DNA of 64,000 bases from Pseudomonas sp. RIT-562 (GTDB taxonomy: Bacteria > Pseudomonadota > Gammaproteobacteria > Pseudomonadales > Pseudomonadaceae): NCBI RefSeq assembly GCF_026241895.1, contig NZ_JAPJIV010000003.1, positions 390,173 through 454,172 on the forward strand, in the 5' to 3' direction. The notes below the pieces were generated by a model. It ran no database searches. It had not been told where the DNA came from and was given only the letters and a program-made list of their open reading frames with translations. Positions within the stretch are counted from its first letter, which is position 1; each line of letters starts with the position of its first letter. This document shows positions 27,809 through 37,418 of the stretch, piece by piece. The translations under genes were made by a program, and so were the position numbers.

Positions 27809-29470
27809 TTAACGAAACAGAACCGCCGTCTTCTGCAAGGTCACCCAGACCCCCCACGCCAACGGAATTCCCACTACCAGCCAGGCAGCAATCGCCAATG
27901 GCTTGGTACCCGGGTCAGCTTTCCACTCCAGCACGGTCGTGCTGTCAGCGCCTTTGTCATGACCCAGCGCCTGTTCGGCAGCCAGTTCGGCGTCGGTCAT
28001 GAAGTACTTGTCAGCCACCGGACGCACCAGCAGATTGCACAGGAAGCCCAGCACCAGCAGGCCTGCCAGGATGTACAGGGTGATGTCATACGCTGCCGCG
28101 CGCTCTACGCCGATGCTCAGCTGATACTCACGCAGGTAGTTCACCAGCACGGGTCCCAACACGCCTGCCGCCGCCCATGCAGTCAGCAGGCGACCGTGGA
28201 TCGCTCCGACCATCTGGGTGCCGAACAGGTCGGCCAGGTAAGCCGGCACAGTCGCAAAGCCACCGCCGTACATCGACAAAATGATGCAAAACGCCGCCAC
28301 GAACAGCGCAATGTTGCCCAGGTGGCCCAGGTTAGGAATCAGCGCGTACAGCGCGAAACCCAAGGCGAAAAACACGAAATAGGTGTTTTTGCGACCCAGG
28401 TAGTCCGAGAACGAAGCCCAGAAGAACCGGCCACCGATGTTAAACAGGCTCAGCAAACCGGTGAAACCCGCAGCAATCGCAGCGATGGAAGCCAGTTGTG
28501 CGGCGTCCAGCTGGCCGAATGGCAGATCGACTCCGATCAATTTGCCGCCAAACACTTCCTGCAACAGCGGCGAAGCCATGCCCAGGATGCCGATGCCGGC
28601 AGAAACGTTCAGGCACAGAACCAGCCACACCAGACGGAACTGCGGAGTTTTCCACGCGACATTCACGTGCACGTGGCGATGGGTGATCATCGCATTAGCC
28701 GCTTTCTTCGCCGGAGCAGTCCAACCTTCAGGCTTCCAGCCTGTTGGCGGAACACGGTAGGACAGTGCGCCACCGATCATGAACACGAAATAGATCGCCG
28801 CCATGACCAGAAAGCTCTGCCACACGCCGACGCTGGTCGGCGTTGCAAAATGACTCATCAAGGCTGCAGCGAGTGGAGCACCGACCATCGCGCCACCACC
28901 AAAGCCCATGATCGCCATGCCGGTCGCCATGCCGCGCTTGTCCGGGAACCACTTGATCAGGGTCGAGACCGGCGAAATGTAGCCAAGGCCCAGGCCGATA
29001 CCGCCAATGACTCCGGAGCCCACCCACATCAGCCAGATCTGGTGGGTATAGATTCCCAGCGCCGATATCAGCAGGCCACCGCACCAGCACAATGCCGACA
29101 CTACGCCAGCCTTGCGCGGCCCGGCGTGTTCCAGCCAGCCACCCCAGATTGCTGCCGAGCAACCAAGGAAGATGAAGAACAGGGTGTAGATCCAGCCGAG
29201 CATCGAGATCGGCCAGTCGCACTGGGACGAGAAGATTTGCGAGATAAAGCTCATGTCAGGCGCACAGGCCACCGGCGCGGTCACACCCAGCGCCTTGGAC
29301 AGTGGTAGCCAGAACACCGAAAAGCCATAGGCCATACCGATGCAAAGGTGAATCGCCAGTGCGGCGGGCGGTACCAGCCAGCGGTTGAAACCGGGCTTGG
29401 CGATGATGCGCTCCTTGGACAGGAACGCAGGCTGGCCGGCAATGCCGTCAGCCGTGATGCTCGTGGTCAT
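27809..29470 (-). CDS. OFA-family MFS transporter
   Basis: A 553-residue transporter with 12 predicted membrane helices and a large cysteine-bearing external loop near residue 70 (VACAPDMSFISQIFSSQCDW). Family cues are YISPVSTLIKWFPDKRGMATG and IGGRFFWASFSDYLGRKNTYF, typical of the oxalate:formate antiporter-like group. The substrate is unknown; members move oxalate, formate or other small carboxylates. The start MTTSITADGIAGQP (29470) follows GGGGGATA; the frame opens 15 codons earlier. Confidence 0.87.
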   Translation of the reverse strand: MTTSITADGIAGQPAFLSKERIIAKPGFNRWLVPPAALAIHLCIGMAYGFSVFWLPLSKALGVTAPVACAPDMSFISQIFSSQCDWPISMLGWIYTLFFIFLGCSAAIWGGWLEHAGPRKAGVVSALCWCGGLLISALGIYTHQIWLMWVGSGVIGGIGLGLGYISPVSTLIKWFPDKRGMATGMAIMGFGGGAMVGAPLAAALMSHFATPTSVGVWQSFLVMAAIYFVFMIGGALSYRVPPTGWKPEGWTAPAKKAANAMITHRHVHVNVAWKTPQFRLVWLVLCLNVSAGIGILGMASPLLQEVFGGKLIGVDLPFGQLDAAQLASIAAIAAGFTGLLSLFNIGGRFFWASFSDYLGRKNTYFVFFALGFALYALIPNLGHLGNIALFVAAFCIILSMYGGGFATVPAYLADLFGTQMVGAIHGRLLTAWAAAGVLGPVLVNYLREYQLSIGVERAAAYDITLYILAGLLVLGFLCNLLVRPVADKYFMTDAELAAEQALGHDKGADSTTVLEWKADPGTKPLAIAAWLVVGIPLAWGVWVTLQKTAVLFR

Positions 29471-29693
29471 TGTGTATCCCCCAATTATTAGTATTGTTCG
29501 CCAGCCACTGTTCACCCTCAGCCTTTATGCACGCAGGCATGACTGTCTTGTCAGGTGAAGCTCCATTTTGATGCGACATAAAGCCGCAGAAGGACGGGCG
29601 TACCAACAGAGGTTACCATTTGCGCGTGACAGAAAAATCAATCTGATATCACCTTTCGCAAGTCATCTGATCTCTTTTCCCGATGGAGCCGCC

Positions 29694-30098
29694 ATGCCGA
29701 TCGTTGTCGAGTCGCTGAAAGAAGCCACGTACCAGGATCAGCAAGACCTGCAGAAAATTTATCGGGATGCACCGCAGTGGCTGTTCACTCCTTTCGGATC
29801 GGATCTGCAGTTGATCGAAGCCTGCCTGGGCGATGGCTCGCTGATCGCCGGACGCTTCAATGACCGACTGCTAGGGGCGGCTCGCCTGCAAAGGCACCAG
29901 GGCGTGTGGCACTTGTCCCAATTGTGCGTGCGCAAAATCACTCGTCGACGCGGCGTGGCCGAACGGTTGGTGGACGAGGCGCAAAAAATGGCCAGCGATG
30001 CCGGTGCAACCTTGCGCCTGCTGGCCCCCGCCGGCCATCTTGAAGCCCAGGCACTGGCTGCCAAGCTGAAATTGTCGCTGGATGAACTGACAACGTGA
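29694..30098 (+). CDS. PanZ/PanM-like GNAT protein
   Basis: A 134-residue GNAT-fold protein. YQDQQDLQKIYRDAP, AGRFNDRLLGAARL and LCVRKITRRRGVAERLV parallel the E. coli PanZ segments (QDRIDLQKIW, ARFNERLLAA, VREVTRRRGVG). PanZ binds acetyl-CoA and promotes self-cleavage of aspartate decarboxylase PanD, limiting pantothenate synthesis. No panD is nearby, so the role is inferred from the family. Start MPIVVESL follows GGAGCC; an upstream in-frame stretch from 29568 is less likely. Confidence 0.78.
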   Translation: MPIVVESLKEATYQDQQDLQKIYRDAPQWLFTPFGSDLQLIEACLGDGSLIAGRFNDRLLGAARLQRHQGVWHLSQLCVRKITRRRGVAERLVDEAQKMASDAGATLRLLAPAGHLEAQALAAKLKLSLDELTT

Positions 30099-30176
30099 TC
30101 GCCGACCGATCACTGTCCCCGGGGCGCTATACTCCCCGGCTGAATTTCGAATTTGACTAACTACAAGGACTCGCCC

Positions 30177-32396
30177 ATGAAAGCGTTCGGCAAAATCCTG
30201 GGTCTGGTGCTTCTCGGGCTATTGCTGATCATTGTGGCCCTGGGTTTTGCCCTGACCCACCTCTTTGATCCCAATGACTACAAAGACGAGATTCGCCAGA
30301 TTGCCCGTGACAAGGCCCACATCGAGCTGACGCTCAATGGCGATATCGGTTGGAGCCTGTTCCCGTGGCTCGGCCTGGAATTGCACGAAGCCAGTGTCGC
30401 GACCCTGGCCAAACCCACCGAACCCTTCGCCGACCTGCAGATGCTTGGCTTGTCCGTTCGCGTGCTGCCGCTGCTGCGCCGCGAAGTGCAGATGAGCGAC
30501 GTGCGGGTCGAAGGCCTGAACCTGCGCCTGAACCGCGACAAGGACGGCCACGGTAATTGGGAAGATATCGGCAAGGTCCCTGCCTCGCCGACCACTGCGG
30601 CTGCCACCCCCGGCGAACCTGCCGGCGAGACCACGGCCCAGGTGGAAAAACCGGCCCAGCCCATCCGTCTGGACATCGACAGCCTGACCGTCAATAACGC
30701 TCGGGTTGAATATAGCGACGAGAAGACCGGCAAGCAGTTCAGCGCCGAAAGCATCCAGCTCAGTACCGGCGCGGTGCATGACTCGACCAATATTCCGGTC
30801 AAACTCACAGCGTTCCTCGGCACCAATCAGCCAGTACTACGGGTTCGTACCGAATTGAACGGCGAGCTGCGCTTCGAACGCGCCCTGCAGCGCTACAAGT
30901 TCGAAGACATGAAGCTTACCGGCGAGGTCGCCGGCGATCCGCTGCAAGGCAAGACCATGACCTTCGCCGCCCAGGGCCAGCTGCTGCTGGATAAAGCGGC
31001 GAACGTCGCCGAATGGACCGGCATCAAGGTTTCTGCCAACCAGCTTCGTGCACTCGGTGAGCTGAAGGTCAACGACCTCGACAAAACGCCGCAGATCAAC
31101 GGCGCGCTGTCGATCGCCCAGTTCGACCTGGCGAAGTTCATCGACAGCATCGGCCAGACTCTGCCAGCAATGGCCGAAGGCAGCCTGAGCAAAGTCGAAC
31201 TGGTCAGCCGCATCGCCGGCACACCCACCAGCGTGTCCTTTGACAATATCAACCTGAAAGTCGATGACAGCAGTTTCAGCGGCCGCATCGCTGTCGAGGA
31301 CTTCGCCAAGCAATCGCTGCGTGCAGTGCTCAAGGCTGACTCCTTCAACGTCGACCGTTACCTGAAACCAAAATCTGCCGAAGCCAACAGCACTACTCAA
31401 GTGCGCCAAGCCGAAGTGGCCAACACCGAAGCCAGTGCCATGGCCGGCGCCGGCAGCACACCTCTGCCGGATGCACCGACCAAGACCGCCTGGAGCAATG
31501 ATCGGCTGCTGCCGGTCGAGCGCCTGAGCAGACTTGATATCGACGCCGACCTGACCTTCGGCCAGCTCACCCTCGACAAGCTGCCAATCCGCAACGCGGC
31601 ACTCAAGGCTAACGGCCAGAATGGCCTGCTGACCCTGGAAAACCTGCGCGGCGAGCTGTACGAAGGCAACTTCGAAGCCAAGGGCTCCCTCGACGTACGT
31701 CAGCAGGTGCCGGCGCTGAATATGCAGACGCAGATCAGCAAGGTACCGGTCGAGAAAATCCTCGAAAGCCAGGGCAAGAACCCGCCAATCAAGGGTCTGG
31801 TCACCCTCAACAGCAACCTGACGGGCAGCGGTAACAGTCAGAAAGCGCTGATCGACACGCTGAACGGCAACGCCAGTTTTGTCATCAACAATGGCGTGCT
31901 GCTCAATGCCAACCTCGAACAGCAGCTGTGCAAAGGTATCGCCACGCTCAACCGCAAAACCCTCAGCGGCGAGCCACGGGGCAAGGACACGCCATTCCAG
32001 GAGCTCAAGGGCAACCTGACCTTCCGTAACGGCGTCGCCAGCAATCCCGACCTGAAAGTGCGCATTCCGGGCATGACCGTCAATGGTGACGGTGACGTCG
32101 ACCTGAGAGTGCTGGGCATGGACTACCGGGTTGGCATCATCGTCGAAGGCGACAAGAGCGACATGCCTGACCCGGCCTGCCAGGTCGGCGAGAAGTTCGT
32201 CGGCATCGAGTGGCCCTTGCGTTGCCGCGGCCCGCTGGAGCTGGGCGCCAAAGCCTGTCGCCTCGATAACGAGCGCATGGGCCAGGTCGCCAGCCGCCTC
32301 GCGGGTGACAAGATCAGCGAAAAAATCGACGAAAAACTTGGCGACAAAGTCAGTCCTGAACTGAAAAACGCACTGAAGGGGCTGTTCAAGCGATGA
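30177..32396 (+). CDS. AsmA-family envelope protein
   Basis: A 739-residue protein with an N-terminal membrane helix (ILGLVLLGLLLIIVALGFALT) and a long periplasmic beta-rich body. The AsmA signature DPNDYKDEIRQIARDKAHIELTLNGDIGWSLFPWLG follows the helix, and VPVEKILES with GLVTLNSNLTGSG marks the C-terminal AsmA domain. Such proteins are linked to phospholipid transport and outer-membrane assembly. ATG 30177 precedes the helix; an in-frame ATG at 30153 is possible. mutY overlaps its stop by four bases. Confidence 0.92.
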   Translation: MKAFGKILGLVLLGLLLIIVALGFALTHLFDPNDYKDEIRQIARDKAHIELTLNGDIGWSLFPWLGLELHEASVATLAKPTEPFADLQMLGLSVRVLPLLRREVQMSDVRVEGLNLRLNRDKDGHGNWEDIGKVPASPTTAAATPGEPAGETTAQVEKPAQPIRLDIDSLTVNNARVEYSDEKTGKQFSAESIQLSTGAVHDSTNIPVKLTAFLGTNQPVLRVRTELNGELRFERALQRYKFEDMKLTGEVAGDPLQGKTMTFAAQGQLLLDKAANVAEWTGIKVSANQLRALGELKVNDLDKTPQINGALSIAQFDLAKFIDSIGQTLPAMAEGSLSKVELVSRIAGTPTSVSFDNINLKVDDSSFSGRIAVEDFAKQSLRAVLKADSFNVDRYLKPKSAEANSTTQVRQAEVANTEASAMAGAGSTPLPDAPTKTAWSNDRLLPVERLSRLDIDADLTFGQLTLDKLPIRNAALKANGQNGLLTLENLRGELYEGNFEAKGSLDVRQQVPALNMQTQISKVPVEKILESQGKNPPIKGLVTLNSNLTGSGNSQKALIDTLNGNASFVINNGVLLNANLEQQLCKGIATLNRKTLSGEPRGKDTPFQELKGNLTFRNGVASNPDLKVRIPGMTVNGDGDVDLRVLGMDYRVGIIVEGDKSDMPDPACQVGEKFVGIEWPLRCRGPLELGAKACRLDNERMGQVASRLAGDKISEKIDEKLGDKVSPELKNALKGLFKR

Positions 32397-33460
32397 GATC
32401 CGAGCAGTTTTCGGCGGCAGTACTGGACTGGTATGACCGCCACGGCCGCCACGATTTGCCCTGGCAGCAGGGCATCACGCCATATCGGGTGTGGGTCTCG
32501 GAGATCATGCTGCAGCAGACCCAGGTCAGCACCGTGCTGAACTACTTCGACCGCTTCATGGCTTCATTGCCAACGGTCGAAGCCCTGGCTGCCGCGCCGG
32601 AAGACGAAGTGCTGCACCTGTGGACCGGCCTGGGTTACTACACCAGGGCGCGCAACCTGCAGAAAACCGCGAAGATTATCGTGGCCGAGTACGCCGGCGA
32701 ATTTCCGCGCGACGTGGAGAAACTCGTCGACTTGCCGGGCATCGGCCTGTCTACCGCCGGCGCTATCGCCAGCCTGAGCATGGGCCTGCGCGCGCCGATC
32801 CTCGATGGCAACGTCAAACGTGTGCTGGCGCGCTTTACGGCCCAGGAGGGATATCCGGGCGAGCCGAAGGTGGCCAAACAGCTGTGGGCCAACGCAGAGC
32901 GCTTCACGCCCCACGACCGGGTCAACGCCTATACCCAGGCCATGATGGACCTCGGCGCCACGCTTTGTACCCGCAGCAAGCCAAGTTGCCTGCTGTGCCC
33001 CCTGGAAAAGGGTTGTGAAGCGCACATGCTTGGCCTGGAAACCCGCTACCCGATCCCCAAGCCGCGCAAAGCCGTGCCACAGAAGCGTACGCTGATGCCG
33101 ATGCTGGCCAATGGTGAAGGCGCGATCCTGCTTTACCGTCGCCCTTCCACGGGCTTGTGGGGCGGTTTGTGGAGCCTGCCAGAGCTCGATGACCTGGACG
33201 ACCTGCAACACCTGGCGACTCAACACTCCCTGGAACTGGGTCAGCAACAAGCCCTGCCGAACCTGGTACACACCTTCAGTCACTTCCAGTTATCCATCGA
33301 ACCCTGGCTGGTCCAGGTCCAGGAGGCAGGCCATCACGTGGCCGAGGCCGACTGGCTCTGGTATAACCTCGCCACCCCGCCGCGCCTGGGCCTTGCCGCC
33401 CCGGTCAAAACCTTGCTCGAGCGCGCGGCTGCCGTATTGAACGCAGGAGAGTCGTCATGA
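32393..33460 (+). CDS. mutY: Adenine DNA glycosylase MutY
   Basis: It removes adenine mispaired with 8-oxoguanine. The 355-residue protein has Glu37 in [10 protein letters not shown], the helix-hairpin-helix [12 protein letters not shown], Asp138 in LDGNVKRV and a 4Fe-4S cluster at Cys192, 199, 202 and 208, identical in spacing to E. coli. The C-terminal NUDIX-like domain reads 8-oxoG. It is coupled to asmA (ATGA overlap) and to yggX. Confidence 0.98.
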   Translation: MRSEQFSAAVLDWYDRHGRHDLPWQQGITPYRVWVSEIMLQQTQVSTVLNYFDRFMASLPTVEALAAAPEDEVLHLWTGLGYYTRARNLQKTAKIIVAEYAGEFPRDVEKLVDLPGIGLSTAGAIASLSMGLRAPILDGNVKRVLARFTAQEGYPGEPKVAKQLWANAERFTPHDRVNAYTQAMMDLGATLCTRSKPSCLLCPLEKGCEAHMLGLETRYPIPKPRKAVPQKRTLMPMLANGEGAILLYRRPSTGLWGGLWSLPELDDLDDLQHLATQHSLELGQQQALPNLVHTFSHFQLSIEPWLVQVQEAGHHVAEADWLWYNLATPPRLGLAAPVKTLLERAAAVLNAGESS

Positions 33461-33729
33461 CCCGCACCATCATGTGCCGCAAGTACAAAGAAGAATTGCC
33501 TGCCCTGGAGCGCGCTCCGTTCCCAGGCGCCAAAGGCCAGGATATTTTTGACCACGTCTCGGCCAAGGCCTGGGCCGACTGGCAGAAACACCAGACCCTG
33601 CTCATCAACGAAAAACGCCTGAACATGATGAACGCCGAAGACCGCAAATATCTTCAGGGCGAAATGGACAAGTACTTCTCCGGCGAGGAATACGCCAAGG
33701 CTGACGGCTACGTTCCGCCGGCTGAATAA
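33457..33729 (+). CDS. yggX: Probable Fe(2+)-trafficking protein YggX
   Basis: A 90-residue protein with the family start [24 protein letters not shown] and the single conserved Cys7. It protects Fe-S clusters against oxidation; MutY, encoded just before, is a known beneficiary. ATGA overlap with mutY. Confidence 0.97.
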   Translation: MTRTIMCRKYKEELPALERAPFPGAKGQDIFDHVSAKAWADWQKHQTLLINEKRLNMMNAEDRKYLQGEMDKYFSGEEYAKADGYVPPAE

Positions 33730-33793
33730 TCCCGATTTCCCGGGGGTTGGATCGTAAGCGACGGTAATAATTAAATTTTTTTTGAAAACTTGC

Positions 33794-33822
33794 TTGACGA
33801 CCCCCTGAAAAACCAGTTTAAT
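33794..33822 (+). promoter_or_regulatory. Sigma-70 promoter of tRNA-Phe
   Basis: TTGACG (33794-33799), a 17-bp spacer and TTTAAT (33817-33822), followed by the GC-rich discriminator GCGCCCCG usual for stable-RNA promoters under stringent control. Confidence 0.82.
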
Positions 33823-33832
33823 GCGCCCCGTT

Positions 33833-33908
33833 GCCCAGATAGCTCAGTCGGTAGAGCAGGGGATTGAAAATCCCCGTGTCGGCGGTTCGATTCCGTCTCT
33901 GGGCACCA
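33833..33908 (+). tRNA. tRNA-Phe (GAA)
   Basis: 76 nt with encoded CCA. Acceptor arms GCCCAGA/TCTGGGC pair, the T-loop is GTTCGATTC, and the anticodon GAA is at 33866-33868 between GGGGA and TCCCC. Confidence 0.98.
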
Positions 33909-33916
33909 AATACCGA

Positions 33917-33947
33917 AAACCCTGAATCGCAAGATTCAGGGTTTTTT
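33917..33947 (+). terminator. tRNA-Phe terminator
   Basis: AAACCCTGAATC pairs with GATTCAGGGTTT around a short loop and is followed by T residues. Confidence 0.92.
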
Positions 33948-34141
33948 TATGCCTGGGATTTGACCGGGCACAGCCATCGTGAAATTTCCTACACACACCA
34001 GGGCCTTTTCCCTCCACTCCTAGTCACGTATTCAGACGCGCTTTAGGGACGCGTCTTATAGTTTGGGCTCTCCTTACAAAGCGAAACTATTGCAGCAGCA
34101 AATCTGCCTGCATTTAACGTTTCAAAATAAGGGAACCATTC

Positions 34142-34579
34142 TTGAATACGATCGTGAAGTTCATCGCCTTGTCGACCCTCATCGCTACCGCTACCGGCTG
34201 CGTCAGCTACAATCAAAGCCAACCTTCCTCGCCAATCGACAGCACCGTCAAGGCTGACCTGAAGGCCGACATCGCCGTTGGCGACGCCATCTCCGGCCAG
34301 TCCTCGGTCAACGTCCTGTTTGGCTTCCTGAAGTTTGGTGGCGACTCGCAGTTTGCCGACGGCGTCGCCTACGGCGGCCAAAGCGGCGGCTTGAGCGGCC
34401 TGGGCCTGGACCCGGTCAGCGCGGTAAAATCCGCCGCTGCCTACAAGGCTGTGAAATCCTCGGGAGCCGATCTGATCGTTGCCCCTCGCTATGAAGTGAA
34501 CGAAGAAAACTACTTCATTTTCAAAAAGGTTTCCGTAACGGTCAAAGGCAACAAGGGCAACATCCGCAGCATCCGCTAA
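34142..34579 (+). CDS. Conserved hypothetical lipoprotein, TTG start
   Basis: The 145-residue product begins NTIVKFIALSTLIATATGC after a TTG start, giving a lipobox ATGC with Cys20. The start is supported by AAGGGA nine bases upstream and by the signal sequence; there is no in-frame ATG before the signal. The mature part is glycine-rich (GGQSGGLSGLGLDP) and ends with a strand-rich basic tail. Family not recognised. Confidence 0.7.
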   Translation: MNTIVKFIALSTLIATATGCVSYNQSQPSSPIDSTVKADLKADIAVGDAISGQSSVNVLFGFLKFGGDSQFADGVAYGGQSGGLSGLGLDPVSAVKSAAAYKAVKSSGADLIVAPRYEVNEENYFIFKKVSVTVKGNKGNIRSIR

Positions 34580-34703
34580 GTCATTCCCCAGGTGATTCTT
34601 CAGCAAACCAGCCATCGCGCCAGGGCAAACCTATAATCCTGGCGCGTTGTGGCCGCAAACAGCTTTGAACTCGCTGATTGCGGCCTTGCCCACTCACATC
34701 CGG

Positions 34704-35147
34704 CTATTCACTGCCGCTCCAGCTGAACACCAGATTACGCGCGCCAGCACTGCCCACATCCGTGGTATTGCGCCGCTCATCGCCATTTCTAGTCGCGATG
34801 ACCGTGTATTTGCCCGGCGGTAGCTGTACGTACACCAGCGGTCCGGCTTGCTTGAGCGTCAACACTGTCTGCCCCCCGCCGTCCTGGATAACCACATCGA
34901 CGTCTGGAACGAACTTGCCCTGCGCGCCAACGGAAAAAGTCATGTGCAGGTTGTACCCCGTCGCCTGCTGAATGGCTTTCGCTTCATCCTCGCCAATGCC
35001 ACCGGACAGATAGGCAATGCCGTTTTGCTGTTCGCGCTGGATCTGCACGCCTGTCTTGTCGACCGGCTCAGTGCTGGCGGACTGCGCCATGAGCGGAAAT
35101 GCCAGCAAAGCGACTGCGGCGAAGGGAAGCAGGAATGCGGATTTCAT
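34704..35147 (-). CDS. Secreted carboxypeptidase-regulatory-like protein
   Basis: 147 residues from MKSAFLLPFAAVALLAFPLMAQSA, a signal peptide. The mature protein includes DVDVVIQDGGGQTVLTLKQAGPLVYVQLPPGKYTVIATRNG, the pattern of a small beta-sandwich (CarboxypepD_reg/PEGA-like) that often serves as a binding scaffold. Function unknown. The frame opens at 35183, but that start would bury the signal peptide. Confidence 0.72.
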   Translation of the reverse strand: MKSAFLLPFAAVALLAFPLMAQSASTEPVDKTGVQIQREQQNGIAYLSGGIGEDEAKAIQQATGYNLHMTFSVGAQGKFVPDVDVVIQDGGGQTVLTLKQAGPLVYVQLPPGKYTVIATRNGDERRNTTDVGSAGARNLVFSWSGSE

Positions 35148-35365
35148 GGGTAACTCCCGGTTTCGGTAGAAGCCTGTAGGCATTGGATGTGCAGGCGAGG
35201 ACTCAAGTTCTAGACCGATTAGTCCTTGGGCTCACTGCGAATTGGCCTACAGGCTGCTTGGAGAACCGTGCGGGGTTGTGGGAGCGTTCCTGCAGAACCC
35301 GGATAGATTGTCCAACTGCCGCCCAAAGACTATCGTTGGCAGCTACCCGCAATGGTCAGACGCCG

Positions 35366-36322
35366 ATGAATCTGCAGGACGTGCCTTCACTGGCCCCCAG
35401 TCAAATCCAGTCGCCGCTACCCGCCTCCGGCGAACCGTTCAACGAGACCGCTGCAGACGGCTTCACCCTCGGCGGCTTCACCTGGCGCCACTCGGTCCGT
35501 GACAGCGCGCGCCCGGTGATAATCATCAACGCCGCCACGTCCGTGCGCTGCCGCCACTACTCGCGGTTTGCCGACTATCTGCACGCCCATGGCTTCGACG
35601 TCATCTCCTACGACTACCGCGGCATAGGAGAGTCGCGTCCCGCTTCGCTGAAAGGTCTGAGGGCTTCATGGTCCGACTGGGGCGCCCTGGACTTCGAGGC
35701 GATGCTCAAGCGCGCCCAGCGCGAATTCCCAGGCCAGCCCATCGATGTGGTGGCGCATAGCTTTGGAGGCTGTGCAGCAGGCCTGGGAGCCTCGGGGAAG
35801 GCGATTCGACGACTGGTGACGGTTGGCGCGCAATTCGCCTACTGGCGCGATTATGCGCCCGCCCATCGCTGGCGCATGTTCGCCAAGTGGCACTTGGTGA
35901 TGCCGTTGCTGACGCTGATCTGCGGCTACTTCCCCGGCAAGCGCCTGGGCTGGCTGGAAGACACCCCGGCTGGCGTCGTCCGTGACTGGAGCACACCCAC
36001 CGCGCGGTACGAAAAGCGCCCGAGCGGCCGGGACCTGCACGTCAAAACCTTTGCAGCAGTCAAGGCGCAAGTCCTGGCCATCAGCATCAGCGACGACCCC
36101 TATGGCACAATCCCGGCCATAGAACGCCTGCTCGACTACTTCACCCACAGCCGCAAAACCCACTTGCGCATCGCCCCTGAAGACATCGGCCAAGCAGAAG
36201 TCGGACATTTCGCCTTTTTTCGTAGCGCATACCAAGCCACACTATGGCCCATTGCATTGTCCTGGCTGCAAAGCGGCGAACTGGCCCCCGGCACCCCGGG
36301 ACGGCTAGTGCCACGCAACTGA
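35366..36322 (+). CDS. Alpha/beta hydrolase
   Basis: A 318-residue soluble protein with the nucleophile elbow VAHSFGG (GxSxG-type, here HSFGG), the strand PVIIINAATSVRCRHYSRFADYL upstream and VGHFAFF near the end supplying the catalytic histidine. The fold is that of YheT/serine-aminopeptidase-like hydrolases; substrate unknown. Start MNLQDVPSLAPSQ at 35366 is chosen over 35183 because the extra 61 residues look non-coding. Confidence 0.82.
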   Translation: MNLQDVPSLAPSQIQSPLPASGEPFNETAADGFTLGGFTWRHSVRDSARPVIIINAATSVRCRHYSRFADYLHAHGFDVISYDYRGIGESRPASLKGLRASWSDWGALDFEAMLKRAQREFPGQPIDVVAHSFGGCAAGLGASGKAIRRLVTVGAQFAYWRDYAPAHRWRMFAKWHLVMPLLTLICGYFPGKRLGWLEDTPAGVVRDWSTPTARYEKRPSGRDLHVKTFAAVKAQVLAISISDDPYGTIPAIERLLDYFTHSRKTHLRIAPEDIGQAEVGHFAFFRSAYQATLWPIALSWLQSGELAPGTPGRLVPRN

Positions 36323-36360
36323 CTGATGCGCCCACTCAACGAAATACGGAACGACGCCCC

Positions 36361-36777
36361 ATGGCCTCCGCCAACAAGCAGCAAAAACGCGCCACCCGCG
36401 CCAAAGCCAAGGCCAAGCAGAACCGCACCCAACGGGCGGCTGCACCGGTCGAGCTAGACCCGAACGACGATCGCATCGATTTTGAATCGGTGGACCTGAC
36501 CGAACTGTTCAAGGAAATGCTCGACGCGCAGAAAATCAGCCAGCAAGCGATGTGCACAGCGTTCCTCGAGCACCCGCTGCTCGCACTGGTGCTGGAGCAG
36601 GAAGGCGAGGAAATTGCCACGGACTTCATCATCGGCGCGCTGATCGAGTACCGCCAGTGGTCCACCGAAACCGACGAAGCCGGCGCGCTGGCGTGGATCG
36701 AATCCCCCGCCTTCCAGGTGGACTACTTGGCCGCCTCCGAAGCCATCGCCGCCCGAAACCCACAGAAACCGAACTGA
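36361..36777 (+). CDS. Hypothetical protein, first tandem paralogue
   Basis: 138 residues. The basic head MASANKQQKRATRAKAKAKQ is almost identical to that of the next protein; the rest is acidic and helical (DLTELFKEMLDAQKISQQAM, EYRQWSTETDEAGALAWIESPAFQVDYL). I do not know the family. ATG 36361 is chosen because the head then matches its paralogue. It is separated from that gene by 6 bp. Confidence 0.72.
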   Translation: MASANKQQKRATRAKAKAKQNRTQRAAAPVELDPNDDRIDFESVDLTELFKEMLDAQKISQQAMCTAFLEHPLLALVLEQEGEEIATDFIIGALIEYRQWSTETDEAGALAWIESPAFQVDYLAASEAIAARNPQKPN

Positions 36778-36783
36778 GTTCCC

Positions 36784-37236
36784 ATGGCCTCCCTGAACAA
36801 GCAGCAGAAACGCGCCAAGCGCGCAAAAATCAAAGCCAAGCAGATCAACATTCACGGGCGCAAACCTGCCGCACTGGACGATGACCTGGGCGATCCAGGC
36901 GAGCCGATCCCGGAACACACCCTGGCAATGTTCAGCAAGATGCACGAAGCCGAAGCGGTCAGCCGCAACGACATGCTGCAGGTACTGCTGTCTGAGCTCG
37001 CGGTTATCATCTCGGAGCATCCCGACCTGCTGGACATGGAAAACGCCGACAACGAAGACATGGCCGCCACTCACCTGGCCGCCGACATGTTGATCGACTA
37101 CCGCATGTGGGCAGAAGGCGTCGACCGCGAAAGCGCCCAAGCCTGGCTGACCGAGCCACAGTTCATCACCGACTTCGGCAATGCGCTGGACCAATACCGC
37201 CAGGCGCTGGATGCAGAGGAAGAAAAGGGCGAGTAA
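36784..37236 (+). CDS. Hypothetical protein, second tandem paralogue
   Basis: 150 residues with head MASLNKQQKRAKRAKIKAKQ and the shared C-terminal pattern DYRMWAEGVDRESAQAWLTEPQFITDF, parallel to the preceding protein. A lysine/arginine head joined to an acidic helical body could suit nucleic-acid or ribosome binding, but this is a guess. The gene is followed by a strong terminator. Confidence 0.72.
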   Translation: MASLNKQQKRAKRAKIKAKQINIHGRKPAALDDDLGDPGEPIPEHTLAMFSKMHEAEAVSRNDMLQVLLSELAVIISEHPDLLDMENADNEDMAATHLAADMLIDYRMWAEGVDRESAQAWLTEPQFITDFGNALDQYRQALDAEEEKGE

Positions 37237-37254
37237 CACTCTGCCCCATGAAAC

Positions 37255-37294
37255 AAAAAACGGCCGCCTGTCATCTCTGACAGCGGCCGTTTTG
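37255..37294 (+). terminator. Terminator, copy 1 of a 40-bp direct repeat
   Basis: Stem ACGGCCGCTGTCA-type (ACGGCCGCCTGTCA / TGACAGCGGCCGT, one bulge) with A run before and TTTTG after. The same 40 bases recur exactly at 38079-38118, on the far side of vapBC. Confidence 0.9.
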
Positions 37295-37352
37295 TTGAAG
37301 ATCCCATTTATCCGTTTCACCCTTCTCCGCAATCTCAGTTACGTATATCCCG

Positions 37353-37391
37353 TTGACATATCCCGACAAGAATCTATCCTTGGGTTGTCAA
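37353..37391 (+). promoter_or_regulatory. vapBC promoter with possible operator
   Basis: TTGACA (37353-37358), 16-bp spacer, TATCCT (37375-37380). The -35 hexamer is exactly inverted as TGTCAA at 37386-37391, so an inverted repeat brackets the -10 box. Toxin-antitoxin operons are usually repressed by their own complex at such a repeat. Confidence 0.65.
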
Positions 37392-37418
37392 AGAATGAAT
37401 AAAGCTGAGGAGACCAGT

